Shown in pieces: positions 41,995 through 50,836 of a stretch of 64,000 bases of DNA. Source of the stretch: Rubrivirga marina (GTDB lineage: Bacteria > Bacteroidota > Rhodothermia > Rhodothermales > Rubricoccaceae); contig NZ_MQWD01000001.1 in the NCBI RefSeq assembly GCF_002283365.1, positions 373,694-437,693 of the forward strand. Direction: 5' to 3'. The notes under the pieces were generated by a model. That model did no database searches and was not told the DNA's origin. It was given only the letters and a program-made list of their open reading frames with translations. The stretch's first letter is position 1; the number at the start of each line of letters is the position of its first letter. A program made the translations under genes and the position numbers.

Positions 41995-43059
41995 TCACTC
42001 TCGGCCCGCCGCCCGGGGCGGGAGGGCCACCTCGGCCAGCGCCAGGGCTCCGACGAGCCCGTAGCCGCCCTCGACGTTCGACGGCAGGTTGATCGGCTCG
42101 GCGAACGGATTGTCGCCGCCGCCGCTGAAGGACACGATCTGGTAGATGTCGTAGACGTCGCCGGAGAGCGCCGCCAGTTGGACGACCAGCGCGCCGTCGG
42201 TGTCCTCCTGCGCGTAGTTGCTGCTCGGCGTGATCACGAACGACTTCGACCGCCCGTCGAACGTCTCGTCGGGGAACGTGGCGATCGAGATGCCGCTGTT
42301 GGCCACTTCTCGCGCGGCGGCCAGCACCACCGGGTCGCTCGTGTCGAACGACGTGAGCGCACGCGAGTCTCGGCGAATCACGTACGTCGAGTCGGTGCAG
42401 ACGCCGTTCACGCACGTCGTGCTCCGCGTGGACACGGTCGACCGGAGAAGCGAGAGCCCGTAGAGGTCCCCTGGACCGCCCGGGTCTCCGATCGTGACGC
42501 GGAGGCGGCGGTCGGCATTCGGCGCCGTCGGCTCCTCGACGACCGCGAGCGTCGGGCGGCGCGGGACGGTGACGGTGCCCTCGGCGGGCGGCAGGCCCTC
42601 GGCCTCGGCCCGGATCGTGTACGTCGCGCCGGCCTCGATGGGGACCGTCCCGGCGTACGGCCCGCACGGGAAGGTCGGGGCGAACCCGGTCTCCGGATCG
42701 GGCGGGAGGCCGTACGCCTCGCACGAGTCCGGCCGGAGCGCGAGCCGCTCGACGAACTGCCCGTCGCGGAACAGCGTGACGACGGCGTCGCCCGAGGCCT
42801 GCTGGCTGCTCCCGTACTGGTAGTTCCGGAGGTCCCGGCCCTCGTACGGGTCCCAGCTCTCGCCGACGCGGACGAGCGCGACCGAGTCGGCCACGAGGAC
42901 CGAGCGGACGACGAGGCCCGCCTCGTACGGCGGCGTCTCGATGTCGAGCGCCGGCGTGAAGTCGCACCCGGCGACGGCGAACAGGGCGAACAAGAGCGCG
43001 ACTCCGCCGGCCTCGGCACCGAGGCGGGGAGAGCCGGCACAGGACGTGGCGCGCATCAT
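41995..43059 (-). CDS. DUF4249 outer-membrane lipoprotein (module A)
   Basis: A 354-aa lipoprotein (lipobox FALFAVAGCDF, Cys32). The DUF4249 pattern appears: FTPALDIETPPYEAGLVVRSVLVADS, GQFVERLALRPDSC, GPYAGTVPIEAGATYTIRAEAEGLPPAEGTVTVPRRP, and a closing NPFAEPINLPSNVEGGYGLVGA. Its ATG overlaps the TonB receptor's stop by one base, as expected for this pair. The leader contains SPRLGAEAGG, supplied by a palindromic element, just before the hydrophobic part. Probable partner of the receptor in nutrient binding. Confidence 0.88.
   Translation of the reverse strand: MMRATSCAGSPRLGAEAGGVALLFALFAVAGCDFTPALDIETPPYEAGLVVRSVLVADSVALVRVGESWDPYEGRDLRNYQYGSSQQASGDAVVTLFRDGQFVERLALRPDSCEAYGLPPDPETGFAPTFPCGPYAGTVPIEAGATYTIRAEAEGLPPAEGTVTVPRRPTLAVVEEPTAPNADRRLRVTIGDPGGPGDLYGLSLLRSTVSTRSTTCVNGVCTDSTYVIRRDSRALTSFDTSDPVVLAAAREVANSGISIATFPDETFDGRSKSFVITPSSNYAQEDTDGALVVQLAALSGDVYDIYQIVSFSGGGDNPFAEPINLPSNVEGGYGLVGALALAEVALPPRAAGRE
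43003..43030. repeat. GC palindrome copy inside the DUF4249 (A) leader
   Basis: TCCGCCGGCCTCGG-CA-CCGAGGCGGGGA, read in frame as PRLGAEAGG inside the signal peptide. The paralogous gene at 45623 has a copy at the same place. Confidence 0.82.
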
Positions 43060-45509
43060 CAGAACGAGAACTGGTACGAGAGCGACGGGAGGACGGGGAA
43101 CAGCGCGACGCCGACCAGCTTCTGCCGCCGCTGGCCGGTCTGGTAGTCGTACTCGGTGTCGAACGTGGTGAGGAACGGGTTCTTCTGGTTCGTCGCGTTG
43201 TAGACGCTGAGCGAGAGCGCGTGCGGTCGCGGGCCGCGCCGGAAGTACCACGTCGCGGCGAGGTCGAGGCGGACGTAGGCCGGCAGCCGGTGCCCGTTGC
43301 GCGGGCCGTAGACCGTCGTCTCCGTCGTCGACTGCCCGTTGACCCAGGCGTCGACGGAGCTGAAGCCGAACCGCGTGCCCTCGTAGGCCGCGACCGGGAG
43401 CGTGACGGCGTCGCCGGTGCCGTAGACGAAGGCGGCCGAGACGTCGAAAAAGCGCGAGAGCTGGTAGAGCGCGACAGCCGAGACGTCGTGCCGGCGGTCG
43501 TAGCGGAAGGGGAACCGCTCGCCGTCGTTGAGCGCGTCGAACTGGCGGTCGGTCTTGGCGAGCGTGTAGCCGAGCCACGTCGTGAGCCGCTCGGTCCGGT
43601 GCTGGACGAACAGCTCGAGGCCGCGGCTCGTCCCGTCGCCCGTGACCACGAGCTCCTGCCAGTCGTCGAACGGGGTCGTGAAGGCGGCGCCCTCGCGGTA
43701 GGCCACGAGCCCGCGCATGTCGCGCCAGTAGCCCTCCAGCGTCCACGTCGTCCGGCCCGACGGCGACGAGCCCGCGAGCCCGACGGCCACCTGCGAGCCG
43801 CGCTGCGGGCCGATCGAGTCGGCCGGGACCCAGAGATCGGCGGGCAGGCCGAGGCCGGCGCCCGTCGTCAGGAGGTGGAGCGGCTGCTGCGTGATGGCCG
43901 CGCTCGCCTTGACGGCCAGCCGGGGGAGGAGCTGGTAGGCGGCCGAGGCGCGCGGCTCGAGCGACGGGTACGTGTAGCCGCCCGTCGTGTAGATCGCGCC
44001 GTGGAGCCCGAGCCCGAGCTGGAGCTTGTCATTGACGCGCCACTCGTCCTCGGCATAGGCCACGACGTCGGCCCCGAGCGTCCGGCTCGACCCGAGGAGC
44101 GTGTCGATGGCGATCCCCTCGCGGGCGATCTCGCCTGACAGCGAGAGCGCGCCCGGCGTGAACCGGTGGACCGTCGCGCCGCCGCCGAAGCGGACGGTGT
44201 GGCCGCTTCCGAGTGCGAGGTCGACGTCGCCCCGGACCCCGAGGTCGCGGATGCCGGACTCGTAGCGGACACGCGAGAGGATCTCGTCGTCGGTCCCCAC
44301 GCCCACCTCAACGTTCGCGCCGACCTCGAAGCGGTAGTCGCTGGCCGTCAGCGTGAGCGCGGCGAAGGCCCGCGGCGAGAGGACGCGCGTGTAGCGGAGC
44401 GCGCCCGTGAGGTTGCCCCAGTCGAGCCCGCCGCCGTAGACGTCCTCCTCCGTCTCGCAGTCGTCCTCCGGCGCGCACGACCGGACCGTGTCGACGGCCT
44501 CGAACCCGAACACGTCGGCGCCGCCGTAGAGGCTGAGGTACACCCGGTCGCGCTCCGTCGGCTGCCAGTTCAGCTTCGCGTTGAGGTCGTAGAAGTACGC
44601 CCGCGGGTCGATCTGCTCATCGCTCCCCTCCTGCGCCGCGTCGATGAACGGCTTGGCCACGACGTCGATGTAAGTCCGCCGGCCCGAGATCAGGAACGAC
44701 GACTCGTCCGTGATCGGCCCCTCTAACAGGAGCCGCGACGACAGGAGCCCCACCTGCCCCTGCCCGCCGACCTCTTCGTTGTTGCCATCCCGCAAGCGGA
44801 CGTCGAGGACCGAGCCGAGCCGGCCGCCGAACCGCGCGGGGTACGCCCCCTTGGTCAGCTCCACCCGGCTCACGGCGTCGCCGTTGAACGTCGAGAGGAA
44901 GCCGAACAGGTGCGACGAGTTGTAGACCGGGACGCCGTCGAGGAGCACGAGCGTCTGGTCGGGCGAGCCGCCGCGGACGTAGATGCCGGCCGTCCCCTCG
45001 GCCCCGCCGCGGACGCCCGGGAGAAGCTGGACGGCCTTGAGCACGTCGGCCTCGCCGAGGAGCGCCGGGAGCCCCTGGACATCCCGACCGGTGAGGGCGA
45101 CCTCGCCCATCTGCGCCGAGTCCTCCGGCCGCTCGCCGACGCCGTCCTCGTCGGCCTCAACCACGACCTCCCCCAGCGACTCGGGCCGGAGCGCCACGTC
45201 GAGCCGGACGTCGTCGCGCGCGTCGACCACACGCTCCTCGGCGACGTAGCCGACGTACGAGACGCGGAGGCGGACGGAGTCAGCCGGGACCGGGAGGCTG
45301 TAGAAGCCGTAGGCGTTCGCGGCCGTGCCGCGGCCGAGGTCGGGCGCGTAGACCGTCGCCCCGATCAAGACCTCGCCCGTCTCGGCGTCGGTGACCACGC
45401 CGCTCACGACGCCGCGCACAGGCTCCGCAACCGGGTCGGCGGACGGCTCGGCCGAGGCGGGTGGCGCGACGAGGGCGCAGAGGAAGAGGACGAGCGATCG
45501 GAGGGCCAT
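43059..45509 (-). CDS. TonB-dependent receptor with CarboxypepD_reg domain (module A)
   Basis: An 816-aa outer-membrane transporter. Signal peptide to about residue 20; CarboxypepD_reg-like domain (about 35-110; VVSGVVTDAETGEVLIGATVYA). Plug at about 130-240: LKAVQLLPGVRGGAEGTAGIYVRGGSPDQTLVLLDGVPVYNSSHLFGFLSTFNGDAVSRVELTKG in parts, ending GGRLGSVLDVRLRDG. A barrel runs to the C-terminus (SLSYQFSF, a typical aromatic end). It is a close paralogue of the receptor at 46696-49125. DUF4249 follows, overlapping by one base. A TAGGTTTT element lies about 50 bases upstream. Confidence 0.93.
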   Translation of the reverse strand: MALRSLVLFLCALVAPPASAEPSADPVAEPVRGVVSGVVTDAETGEVLIGATVYAPDLGRGTAANAYGFYSLPVPADSVRLRVSYVGYVAEERVVDARDDVRLDVALRPESLGEVVVEADEDGVGERPEDSAQMGEVALTGRDVQGLPALLGEADVLKAVQLLPGVRGGAEGTAGIYVRGGSPDQTLVLLDGVPVYNSSHLFGFLSTFNGDAVSRVELTKGAYPARFGGRLGSVLDVRLRDGNNEEVGGQGQVGLLSSRLLLEGPITDESSFLISGRRTYIDVVAKPFIDAAQEGSDEQIDPRAYFYDLNAKLNWQPTERDRVYLSLYGGADVFGFEAVDTVRSCAPEDDCETEEDVYGGGLDWGNLTGALRYTRVLSPRAFAALTLTASDYRFEVGANVEVGVGTDDEILSRVRYESGIRDLGVRGDVDLALGSGHTVRFGGGATVHRFTPGALSLSGEIAREGIAIDTLLGSSRTLGADVVAYAEDEWRVNDKLQLGLGLHGAIYTTGGYTYPSLEPRASAAYQLLPRLAVKASAAITQQPLHLLTTGAGLGLPADLWVPADSIGPQRGSQVAVGLAGSSPSGRTTWTLEGYWRDMRGLVAYREGAAFTTPFDDWQELVVTGDGTSRGLELFVQHRTERLTTWLGYTLAKTDRQFDALNDGERFPFRYDRRHDVSAVALYQLSRFFDVSAAFVYGTGDAVTLPVAAYEGTRFGFSSVDAWVNGQSTTETTVYGPRNGHRLPAYVRLDLAATWYFRRGPRPHALSLSVYNATNQKNPFLTTFDTEYDYQTGQRRQKLVGVALFPVLPSLSYQFSF

Positions 45510-45531
45510 CGGCGCAGCGGTCGGGAGCGGC

Positions 45532-45550
45532 CCGGCTCACCACGAGCCGG
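45532..45550 (-). promoter_or_regulatory. 5'-UTR hairpin of TonB receptor (module A)
   Basis: CCGGCTC, loop ACCAC, GAGCCGG, between the candidate -7 element and the receptor ATG at 45509. It could stabilise the message or shape translation. Confidence 0.35.
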
Positions 45551-45554
45551 CGCG

Positions 45555-45562
45555 AAAACCTA
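45555..45562 (-). promoter_or_regulatory. Candidate -7 element of TonB receptor (module A)
   Basis: TAGGTTTT on the minus strand, 46-53 bases before the ATG; it fits the Bacteroidota TAnnTTTG element in all but the final base. Confidence 0.45.
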
Positions 45563-45622
45563 GCCGACGACCGCGCGAACATGTGTGCACTTCCTGTGCC
45601 CTACCGAATCTGCTTCGTCGCC

Positions 45623-46693
45623 TCATCCGCCCCGACCCGGGAACCGGACCTCCGTCGTGGCGACAGCCCCGACGCGCCCGTAGCCGCCCTCGACGTTGAG
45701 CGGGAGGTCGGCCGGCTCGGCGAACGGGTTTTCGTCGAGCTCGAAGTTGGTGATCTGGTAGGCGTCGTAGAGCTCGGCCGTCATGGCCGTCACCTGGACC
45801 ACGACCGCGCCCGTGTCGAACTCGTGGCTCCCGGTCGGCGTCGCCTCGATGACGAACTCGCGCGTCCGCCCGTCGAAGGCGTCGTCGGGGAACGTGACGA
45901 AGTGGATGGAGCTGCCGGCCTCGCGGGCGCCGGTCACGAGGATCGGGTCCGTGGTCGAGAAGTCGCTCCGGTACTCGCGCGGTTGGTCGAGCCGGATGAG
46001 CGTGTCGGCCCGCCCGCCGACGCGGCATTCGGACGCCGTGTACCGATCGTACTCGCGCGTGATGGTCAGGCCGTAACGGTCCCCGAGGCCGGGCGGATCG
46101 GTGAGGCGGACGGCGATCCGATGCCGCCCGTTGGCCAGCGTCGTCACGGCGGCCTCGACGGCAGGCGCCTCGGGGACCGTGACCCGTGCCGTCGCGAGGG
46201 GGAGGTCCGGCAGCTCTGTCCGAAGCTCGACCTGGTCGCCGGGCTCGACGCGGACCGAGCTTCGGTAGACGCCGCACTCGAACCCCCCGCTCCGCGTCAG
46301 CTGGACCTCCCCCGTCTGGGTGTTGCAGCCGCCCGTCGTCGTCCGGTAGCACGTCCGCGGGATCGCCCGGAGTTCCTCGACCTCGACGCCGTCGCGGACG
46401 AGGACGACGCGGCCGTCGACGCGCGACGGTCGCTCGACGAGGCCGACGCCGGCCGAGTCCACGGCGTACGGGTCGCGGCTCACGCTCAGGCGGACCTGCG
46501 CCGGCTGACCGGCCGCCAGCACCGACCGCGCCACGACGCCGGCCTCGTACGGCGGCGTGTCGATGTCGAGCGACGACGACAGGTCGCACCCGGCGACAGC
46601 GAGCAGGACGAGGAGCAGGAGCGCGCAGCCGACTCCGCCTGCCTCGGTCCCGAGGCGGGTCAGGCTGGGCGGCTGCGGGAGAGGGGCGCGCAT
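45623..46693 (-). CDS. DUF4249 outer-membrane lipoprotein (module B)
   Basis: A 356-aa paralogue of the DUF4249 protein at 41995 (lipobox VLLAVAGCDL, Cys36). Shared segments: SLDIDTPPYEAGVVARSVLAAG, RVEPGDQVELRTELPDLP, FPDDAFDGRTREFVIEATP and NPFAEPADLPLNVEGGYGRVGA. It lies two bases downstream of its own TonB receptor. The leader again contains a palindrome-derived peptide (TRLGTEAGG). Four cysteines in the mature part may form disulfides. ATG at 46693 begins MRAPLPQPPSL. Confidence 0.88.
   Translation of the reverse strand: MRAPLPQPPSLTRLGTEAGGVGCALLLLVLLAVAGCDLSSSLDIDTPPYEAGVVARSVLAAGQPAQVRLSVSRDPYAVDSAGVGLVERPSRVDGRVVLVRDGVEVEELRAIPRTCYRTTTGGCNTQTGEVQLTRSGGFECGVYRSSVRVEPGDQVELRTELPDLPLATARVTVPEAPAVEAAVTTLANGRHRIAVRLTDPPGLGDRYGLTITREYDRYTASECRVGGRADTLIRLDQPREYRSDFSTTDPILVTGAREAGSSIHFVTFPDDAFDGRTREFVIEATPTGSHEFDTGAVVVQVTAMTAELYDAYQITNFELDENPFAEPADLPLNVEGGYGRVGAVATTEVRFPGRGG
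46634..46659. repeat. GC palindrome copy inside the DUF4249 (B) leader
   Basis: TCCGCCTGCCTCGG-TC-CCGAGGCGGG with changes, read as RLGTEAGG in the signal peptide. Same place and frame as in the paralogue, so the insertion probably predates the duplication or is maintained. Confidence 0.8.
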
Positions 46694-46695
46694 CG

Positions 46696-49125
46696 TCAGA
46701 ACGCGAAGCGGTAGGAGAGCGACGGGAGGACGGGGAACAGCGAGATCCCCACGAGCTGCTGGCGGGCCTCGCCGGTCTCGGCGTCGGTCCGCTCGTCGAG
46801 GAGCGTGACGAACGGGTTCTTCCGGTTGAGCGCGTTGTAGACGTCGAGCGAGACGCTGTGGGGGCGGCTCCCGCGGTGGAGGTAGAACGTGAGGCCGAGG
46901 TCGAGGCGGGCGTAGGCCGGGAGCCGATGCCCGTTGCGCGGGCCGTAGGCCACCTCCGAGGCCGCCTGCGGGACCGACTGGGTCCAGTACGGGATCGAAC
47001 CCGAGCTGAGGAACGTGGCGTCGTAGCTCGCCGCCGGCAGCGTCACGGCGTCGCCGGTCCCGTAGACCGCCGAGACCGACGCGTCGAACCGGCGCGAGAG
47101 GCGGGCGAGGACGACGGCTGAGACGTCATGCCGGCGGTCGTAGCGGTAGGGGAACCACGCGCCGTCGGCGATGGCGTCGAAGCGGCGGTCGGTCCGGGCG
47201 AGCGTGTAGGCGAACCACGCCGTCACGCGGTCCGTCCGGTGCTCAACGAACGCCTCCAGACCGCGGCTTCGGCCCTCGCCGGTCACCACGAGTTCCTGCC
47301 AGTCGTCGGTGGGCGTCGAGAAGGCCGCGCCGTCACGGTAGGCCACGAGGCCGTCCATCGCCCGGACGTAGCCCTCGACCGACCACGCCGTTCGTCCACT
47401 CGGCGACGAGCCCGCCAGTCCCGCGGCGACCTGCCACCCACGCTCGGGGCCGACGGAGTCGGCCGGGACCCAGAGGTCCGCGGGCAGGCCGATGCCGGCG
47501 CCGGTCGTGAGAAGGTGGACGGGCTGCTGCGTCACGGCCGCGCTCGCCTTGAGCGCCAGCCTCGGCCACAGCTTCACCGAGGCGGACAGCCTGGGCTCGA
47601 CGGACGGGTAGACGTTCTGACCGGCGACGTACGTCGCGAGGTGGAGCCCGAGCCCGAGCGTGAGCGGGCCTGCGCGCCACGTGTCGTCGACGTAGAGCAC
47701 GGCTTCGAGGCCGTCGGTGGGCCCGCCGCCGAGTGTGGTGTCGGCGGGGACGCCCTCGGCGGCGTCCTCGCCCAAGACCGAGAGGGCGCCGGGCGTGAAC
47801 CGGTGGTGCGTGACGGCCGCGCCGAGGCGGAGCGCGTGACCATGACCGGCGGCGAGGTCGAGGTCGAGCCGCGCGCCGAGATCGCGGATCCCGCTCCGGT
47901 AGCGCGCCGCCGCCGTCACCGGGCTCGGCCCGTTCCGCCCCTCGTCGGACGTGACCTCGACGTCGAAGCCGTAGTCGCTGGCCGTCAGCGTGAGCGCGCC
48001 GAAGAGGCGGGGCGAGAGGACGCGCGTGTAGCGGAGTGAGCCCACGAGCGAGCCCCAGTCGAGCCCGCCGCCCGTCGCGTTCTCGACGCCCGTCGCCGCG
48101 CAGTCGCCGGCCGCGCAGTCGATCTCCGGGTCGATGGCGGAAAACGAGAACGTGTCGCCGCCGCGGTAGACGCTGAGATAGAGCCGGTCGCGGTCCGAGG
48201 GCCGCCAGTTCAGCTTGGCGTTGACGTCGTAGAACGAGAGGCTCGGGTCGATCTGCGCCTCGTCACGCGCCGCCGCCCGCTCGTTCGCCCGGTCGATGAA
48301 CGGCCCGGCCAGCAGGTCGATGTGCGTCCGCCGCCCCGACACGAGGAGCGACGCCCGGCCGGGGACGATGGGGCCCTCCGCGAGGAGCTTCGTCGAGAGC
48401 AGCCCGACCTGCCCCTGCACGCGGTGCCGTTCCAGGTCGCCATCCCGAAGCCGCACGTCGAGGACCGACGCCAGCCGCCCGCCGAACCGTGCGGGGTAAG
48501 CGCCCTTGGTCAGCTCGACGCGGCTCACGGCGTCGGCGTTGAACGTCGAGAGGAAGCCGAACAAGTGCGATGCGTTGTAGAGCGGCGTGCCGTCGAGGAG
48601 CACGAGCGTCTGGTCGGGCGAGCCGCCGCGGACGTGGAGCCCGGCCGTCCCCTCCTGCCCCGCGCGGACACCCGGGAGGAGTTGGACGGCCTTGAGCACG
48701 TCGGCCTCGCCGAAGAGCGCCGGAAGCGCCTGGATATCGGTGCCCGACAGCGCGGCCTCGCCCATCTGAGGCGTCGACTCCGGCCGACGCGACCCGGCCG
48801 CGTCCGCCTCGACGACGACCTCACCGAGGTCGACCGGGTGGAGGGCCACGTCGAGCCGCCCGCCGACCGCCGAGTCCGCCCGGACCTCCCGCGCCTGGTA
48901 GCCGACGTACGAGACGACGAGGCCGACCGTGTCGGCGGGGAGCGGCAGGCTGTAGTGGCCGTACGCGTTCGTAACGGCGCCGCGGTCGAGGGCCGGGGCG
49001 TAGACGGCCGCGCCGATCAGCACGCCGCCCGTCTCGGCGTCCGTGACGGTCCCGCTCACGACCGACTGTGCGGACGCGCCCACCGCGAAGGCGAGGACAG
49101 CGAGACCAGCGACGAGACGCACCAT
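46696..49125 (-). CDS. TonB-dependent receptor with CarboxypepD_reg domain (module B)
   Basis: An 809-aa outer-membrane transporter, paralogue of the receptor at 43059. Signal peptide VRLVAGLAVLAFAVGASAQ, CarboxypepD_reg domain (VVSGTVTDAETGGVLIGAAVYA), plug with LLPGVRAGQEGTAGLHVRGG and LSTFNADAVSRVELTKGAYPARFGGRLASV, barrel ending SLSYRFAF. ATG at 49125 precedes the signal and was preferred over an in-frame codon further upstream. A TTG-N19-TATGTTG promoter fits about 70 bases upstream. Co-transcribed with DUF4249 (B). Confidence 0.93.
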   Translation of the reverse strand: MVRLVAGLAVLAFAVGASAQSVVSGTVTDAETGGVLIGAAVYAPALDRGAVTNAYGHYSLPLPADTVGLVVSYVGYQAREVRADSAVGGRLDVALHPVDLGEVVVEADAAGSRRPESTPQMGEAALSGTDIQALPALFGEADVLKAVQLLPGVRAGQEGTAGLHVRGGSPDQTLVLLDGTPLYNASHLFGFLSTFNADAVSRVELTKGAYPARFGGRLASVLDVRLRDGDLERHRVQGQVGLLSTKLLAEGPIVPGRASLLVSGRRTHIDLLAGPFIDRANERAAARDEAQIDPSLSFYDVNAKLNWRPSDRDRLYLSVYRGGDTFSFSAIDPEIDCAAGDCAATGVENATGGGLDWGSLVGSLRYTRVLSPRLFGALTLTASDYGFDVEVTSDEGRNGPSPVTAAARYRSGIRDLGARLDLDLAAGHGHALRLGAAVTHHRFTPGALSVLGEDAAEGVPADTTLGGGPTDGLEAVLYVDDTWRAGPLTLGLGLHLATYVAGQNVYPSVEPRLSASVKLWPRLALKASAAVTQQPVHLLTTGAGIGLPADLWVPADSVGPERGWQVAAGLAGSSPSGRTAWSVEGYVRAMDGLVAYRDGAAFSTPTDDWQELVVTGEGRSRGLEAFVEHRTDRVTAWFAYTLARTDRRFDAIADGAWFPYRYDRRHDVSAVVLARLSRRFDASVSAVYGTGDAVTLPAASYDATFLSSGSIPYWTQSVPQAASEVAYGPRNGHRLPAYARLDLGLTFYLHRGSRPHSVSLDVYNALNRKNPFVTLLDERTDAETGEARQQLVGISLFPVLPSLSYRFAF

Positions 49126-49198
49126 GGACGAGGAACGGGACACCAGCTCCACCGGCACGGCGGAGGGTCGGCGCCGAGGCCAGGCGACGCCGGGGCTC

Positions 49199-49227
49199 CA
49201 ACATACGCCTTCACGGACCCTCTACAA
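49199..49227 (-). promoter_or_regulatory. Candidate promoter of TonB receptor (module B)
   Basis: On the minus strand TTG (49227-49225) and TATGTTG (49205-49199) are separated by 19 bases, the spacing of Bacteroidota -33/-7 promoters. It is the best complete promoter match seen in the window and gives a leader of about 70 bases. Confidence 0.5.
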
Positions 49228-49288
49228 TGACGAGACCGTTGCCCTCATCATCCGCACACCACCGCCGCCGAGACCTCGTTCGAGGGCT

Positions 49289-50140
49289 ATGTCCGCACCG
49301 ACCGCCACCGCCCCCGCCGACCTCGGCGCGCTCGTCGACCTCCTCCGCGGCCGCCGGCTGGCGGTCCTCGCCGGCGCCGGCATCTCCACCGAGTCCGGCA
49401 TCCCCGACTACCGCGGGCCGGAGACGAGGCACGTCGAGCGCCGGCCGGTCCAGTACGACGACTTCGTCCGCGACGCGACGGCCCGCCAGCGGTACTGGGC
49501 GCGCGCCAGCCGCGGCTGGGCCCGGATGACGGGCGCCCGACCGAACGAGGGCCACCGCGCGCTCGCGCGGCTCGAACGGGCCGGCCTCGTCGAGGGCGTC
49601 GTCACGCAGAACGTCGACGGGCTCCACCAGGCGGCCGGCTCGGGGCGCGTGATCGAGCTCCACGGCGCCCTCGACCGCGTCGTCTGCCTCGGCTGCGACG
49701 TGCGGCTCTCCCGAGCGGAGGTCCAGCGTCTCATCGAGTCAACGAACCCCGGGTGGCTCCGCCTCGGCGCCGAGGCGGGCCGAATGGCGCCCGACGGCGA
49801 CGTCGAGTTGGAGGCCGGGATCGCCCGGTTCGTGACGCCGGTCTGTCCGTCGTGCGGAGGTCCGCTCAAGCCCGACGTCGTGTTCTTCGGCGAGAGCGTC
49901 CCGAAGCCGCGCGTGGCCGAGGCCGCTGGGATCGTCTCGCGGGCCGACGCGCTCCTCGTGGTCGGCTCCAGCCTCGCCGTCTACAGCGGCTACCGGTTCG
50001 TGCGGCAGGCCGAAAAAGAGGGGACGCCGGTCGCCATCGTCACGCTCGGCGAGACGCGGGGCCACCCGCACGCGGCCGTCGCCCTCGACGCCCGCCTCGG
50101 CGACGCGCTGCCCGCCCTCGCGGACGCACTCGGCGCCTGA
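49289..50140 (+). CDS. cobB: Sir2-family NAD-dependent deacylase
   Basis: Removes acyl groups from protein lysines at the cost of NAD. The 283-aa protein has GAGISTESGIPDYRGPET, TQNVDGLHQAAG, catalytic His125 (ELHG), zinc cysteines Cys133/Cys136 (CLGC) and Cys186/Cys189 (CPSC), then DVVFFGESVPKP and VVGSSLAVYSGYRFV. Residues 157-164 (LRLGAEAG) in the zinc-module loop come from a palindromic element, yet the zinc cysteines are intact. ATG at 49289 precedes MSAPTATAP. It is divergent from the TonB receptor. Confidence 0.92.
   Translation: MSAPTATAPADLGALVDLLRGRRLAVLAGAGISTESGIPDYRGPETRHVERRPVQYDDFVRDATARQRYWARASRGWARMTGARPNEGHRALARLERAGLVEGVVTQNVDGLHQAAGSGRVIELHGALDRVVCLGCDVRLSRAEVQRLIESTNPGWLRLGAEAGRMAPDGDVELEAGIARFVTPVCPSCGGPLKPDVVFFGESVPKPRVAEAAGIVSRADALLVVGSSLAVYSGYRFVRQAEKEGTPVAIVTLGETRGHPHAAVALDARLGDALPALADALGA
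49758..49780. repeat. GC palindrome copy inside the Sir2 gene
   Basis: TCCGCCTCGG-CG-CCGAGGCGGGC, perfect core, read as RLGAEAG in the loop of the zinc module between the two cysteine pairs. Confidence 0.9.
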
Positions 50141-50150
50141 GGCCGCCGGC

Positions 50151-50789
50151 CTACTCGCCGACGTACTTCCACTTCTCGTATGCCTGCCCCGGCGTCCCGT
50201 ACAACGGGACCACGTAGTACCGGGTCGGGCCGACATCGCGTGTAAGTGTGACGAACGGGCCGAACGCGCTGTAGATGCCCGTATTGAGCGTCTCACCGTC
50301 CCACACGCGCGGGGCCTCTCGGCCAAACGGAGGAGGACCGAAGGTGCCCCGCCCCTGTATGTCTGGCGCATCCGTCGTTATGATCGAATCCCGAACGGTC
50401 CATGTGTAGAAGCGCTCGGCGCCCGTCGAGTCCTCGTCGGCGACCCACTCGAGGTCGGAGTAGCTCCCGTCCCTTGGGCGCTCATGTTCGACCAACTCCG
50501 CGCGTCGTTCCCGGACTCGAAGTCGCTGCGTGTGGGCCGAGCACGGTTCCACCTCGACAACTTCGACCTCCACGCGGCCCGTGGAACGCGTAGCGAGACT
50601 GCTTCTCGGCTTCCGGTAGGTCGTCAGGTCATACGTCCACGTCGTCCCGAGGGCAGCGGAGAACGCCGCGCCCTCGGACGTGTCTGCCGGGCACACGTCC
50701 ACGGTGGGAGGCGGCTCGGTCTCCACGGAGTCGCACCCGGACCACGCGAGAACGACGACGAGAGTGAGAGTGGCTCGAAGTCGTGCCAT
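50151..50789 (-). CDS. Lipoprotein of unknown function
   Basis: A 212-aa exported lipoprotein (lipobox VVVLAWSGCDS). Mature part: LGTTWTYDLTTYRKPRSSL, VEVEVVEVEPCSAHTQRLRVRERRAE, ERFYTWTVRDSIITTD, and an aromatic C-terminus YYVVPLYGTPGQAYEKWKYVGE. The pattern of a Thr-Trp-Thr-Tyr first strand is typical of small periplasmic beta-sheet lipoproteins, but no family is named. Three cysteines besides the lipid Cys. It is about 50 bases downstream of the TonB receptor at 50837 on the same strand and may be co-transcribed. Confidence 0.7.
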   Translation of the reverse strand: MARLRATLTLVVVLAWSGCDSVETEPPPTVDVCPADTSEGAAFSAALGTTWTYDLTTYRKPRSSLATRSTGRVEVEVVEVEPCSAHTQRLRVRERRAELVEHERPRDGSYSDLEWVADEDSTGAERFYTWTVRDSIITTDAPDIQGRGTFGPPPFGREAPRVWDGETLNTGIYSAFGPFVTLTRDVGPTRYYVVPLYGTPGQAYEKWKYVGE

Positions 50790-50836
50790 GGGTGCGATCA
50801 AGCGGATCGAGGTGGTGGGAGTCCGTGTGCGCCGGC

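Noticed and set aside
49289-50140. Sir2 protein as an anti-phage NADase
   Set aside because: It is the compact class with both zinc pairs and the catalytic His of protein deacylases, and no partner effector is nearby.
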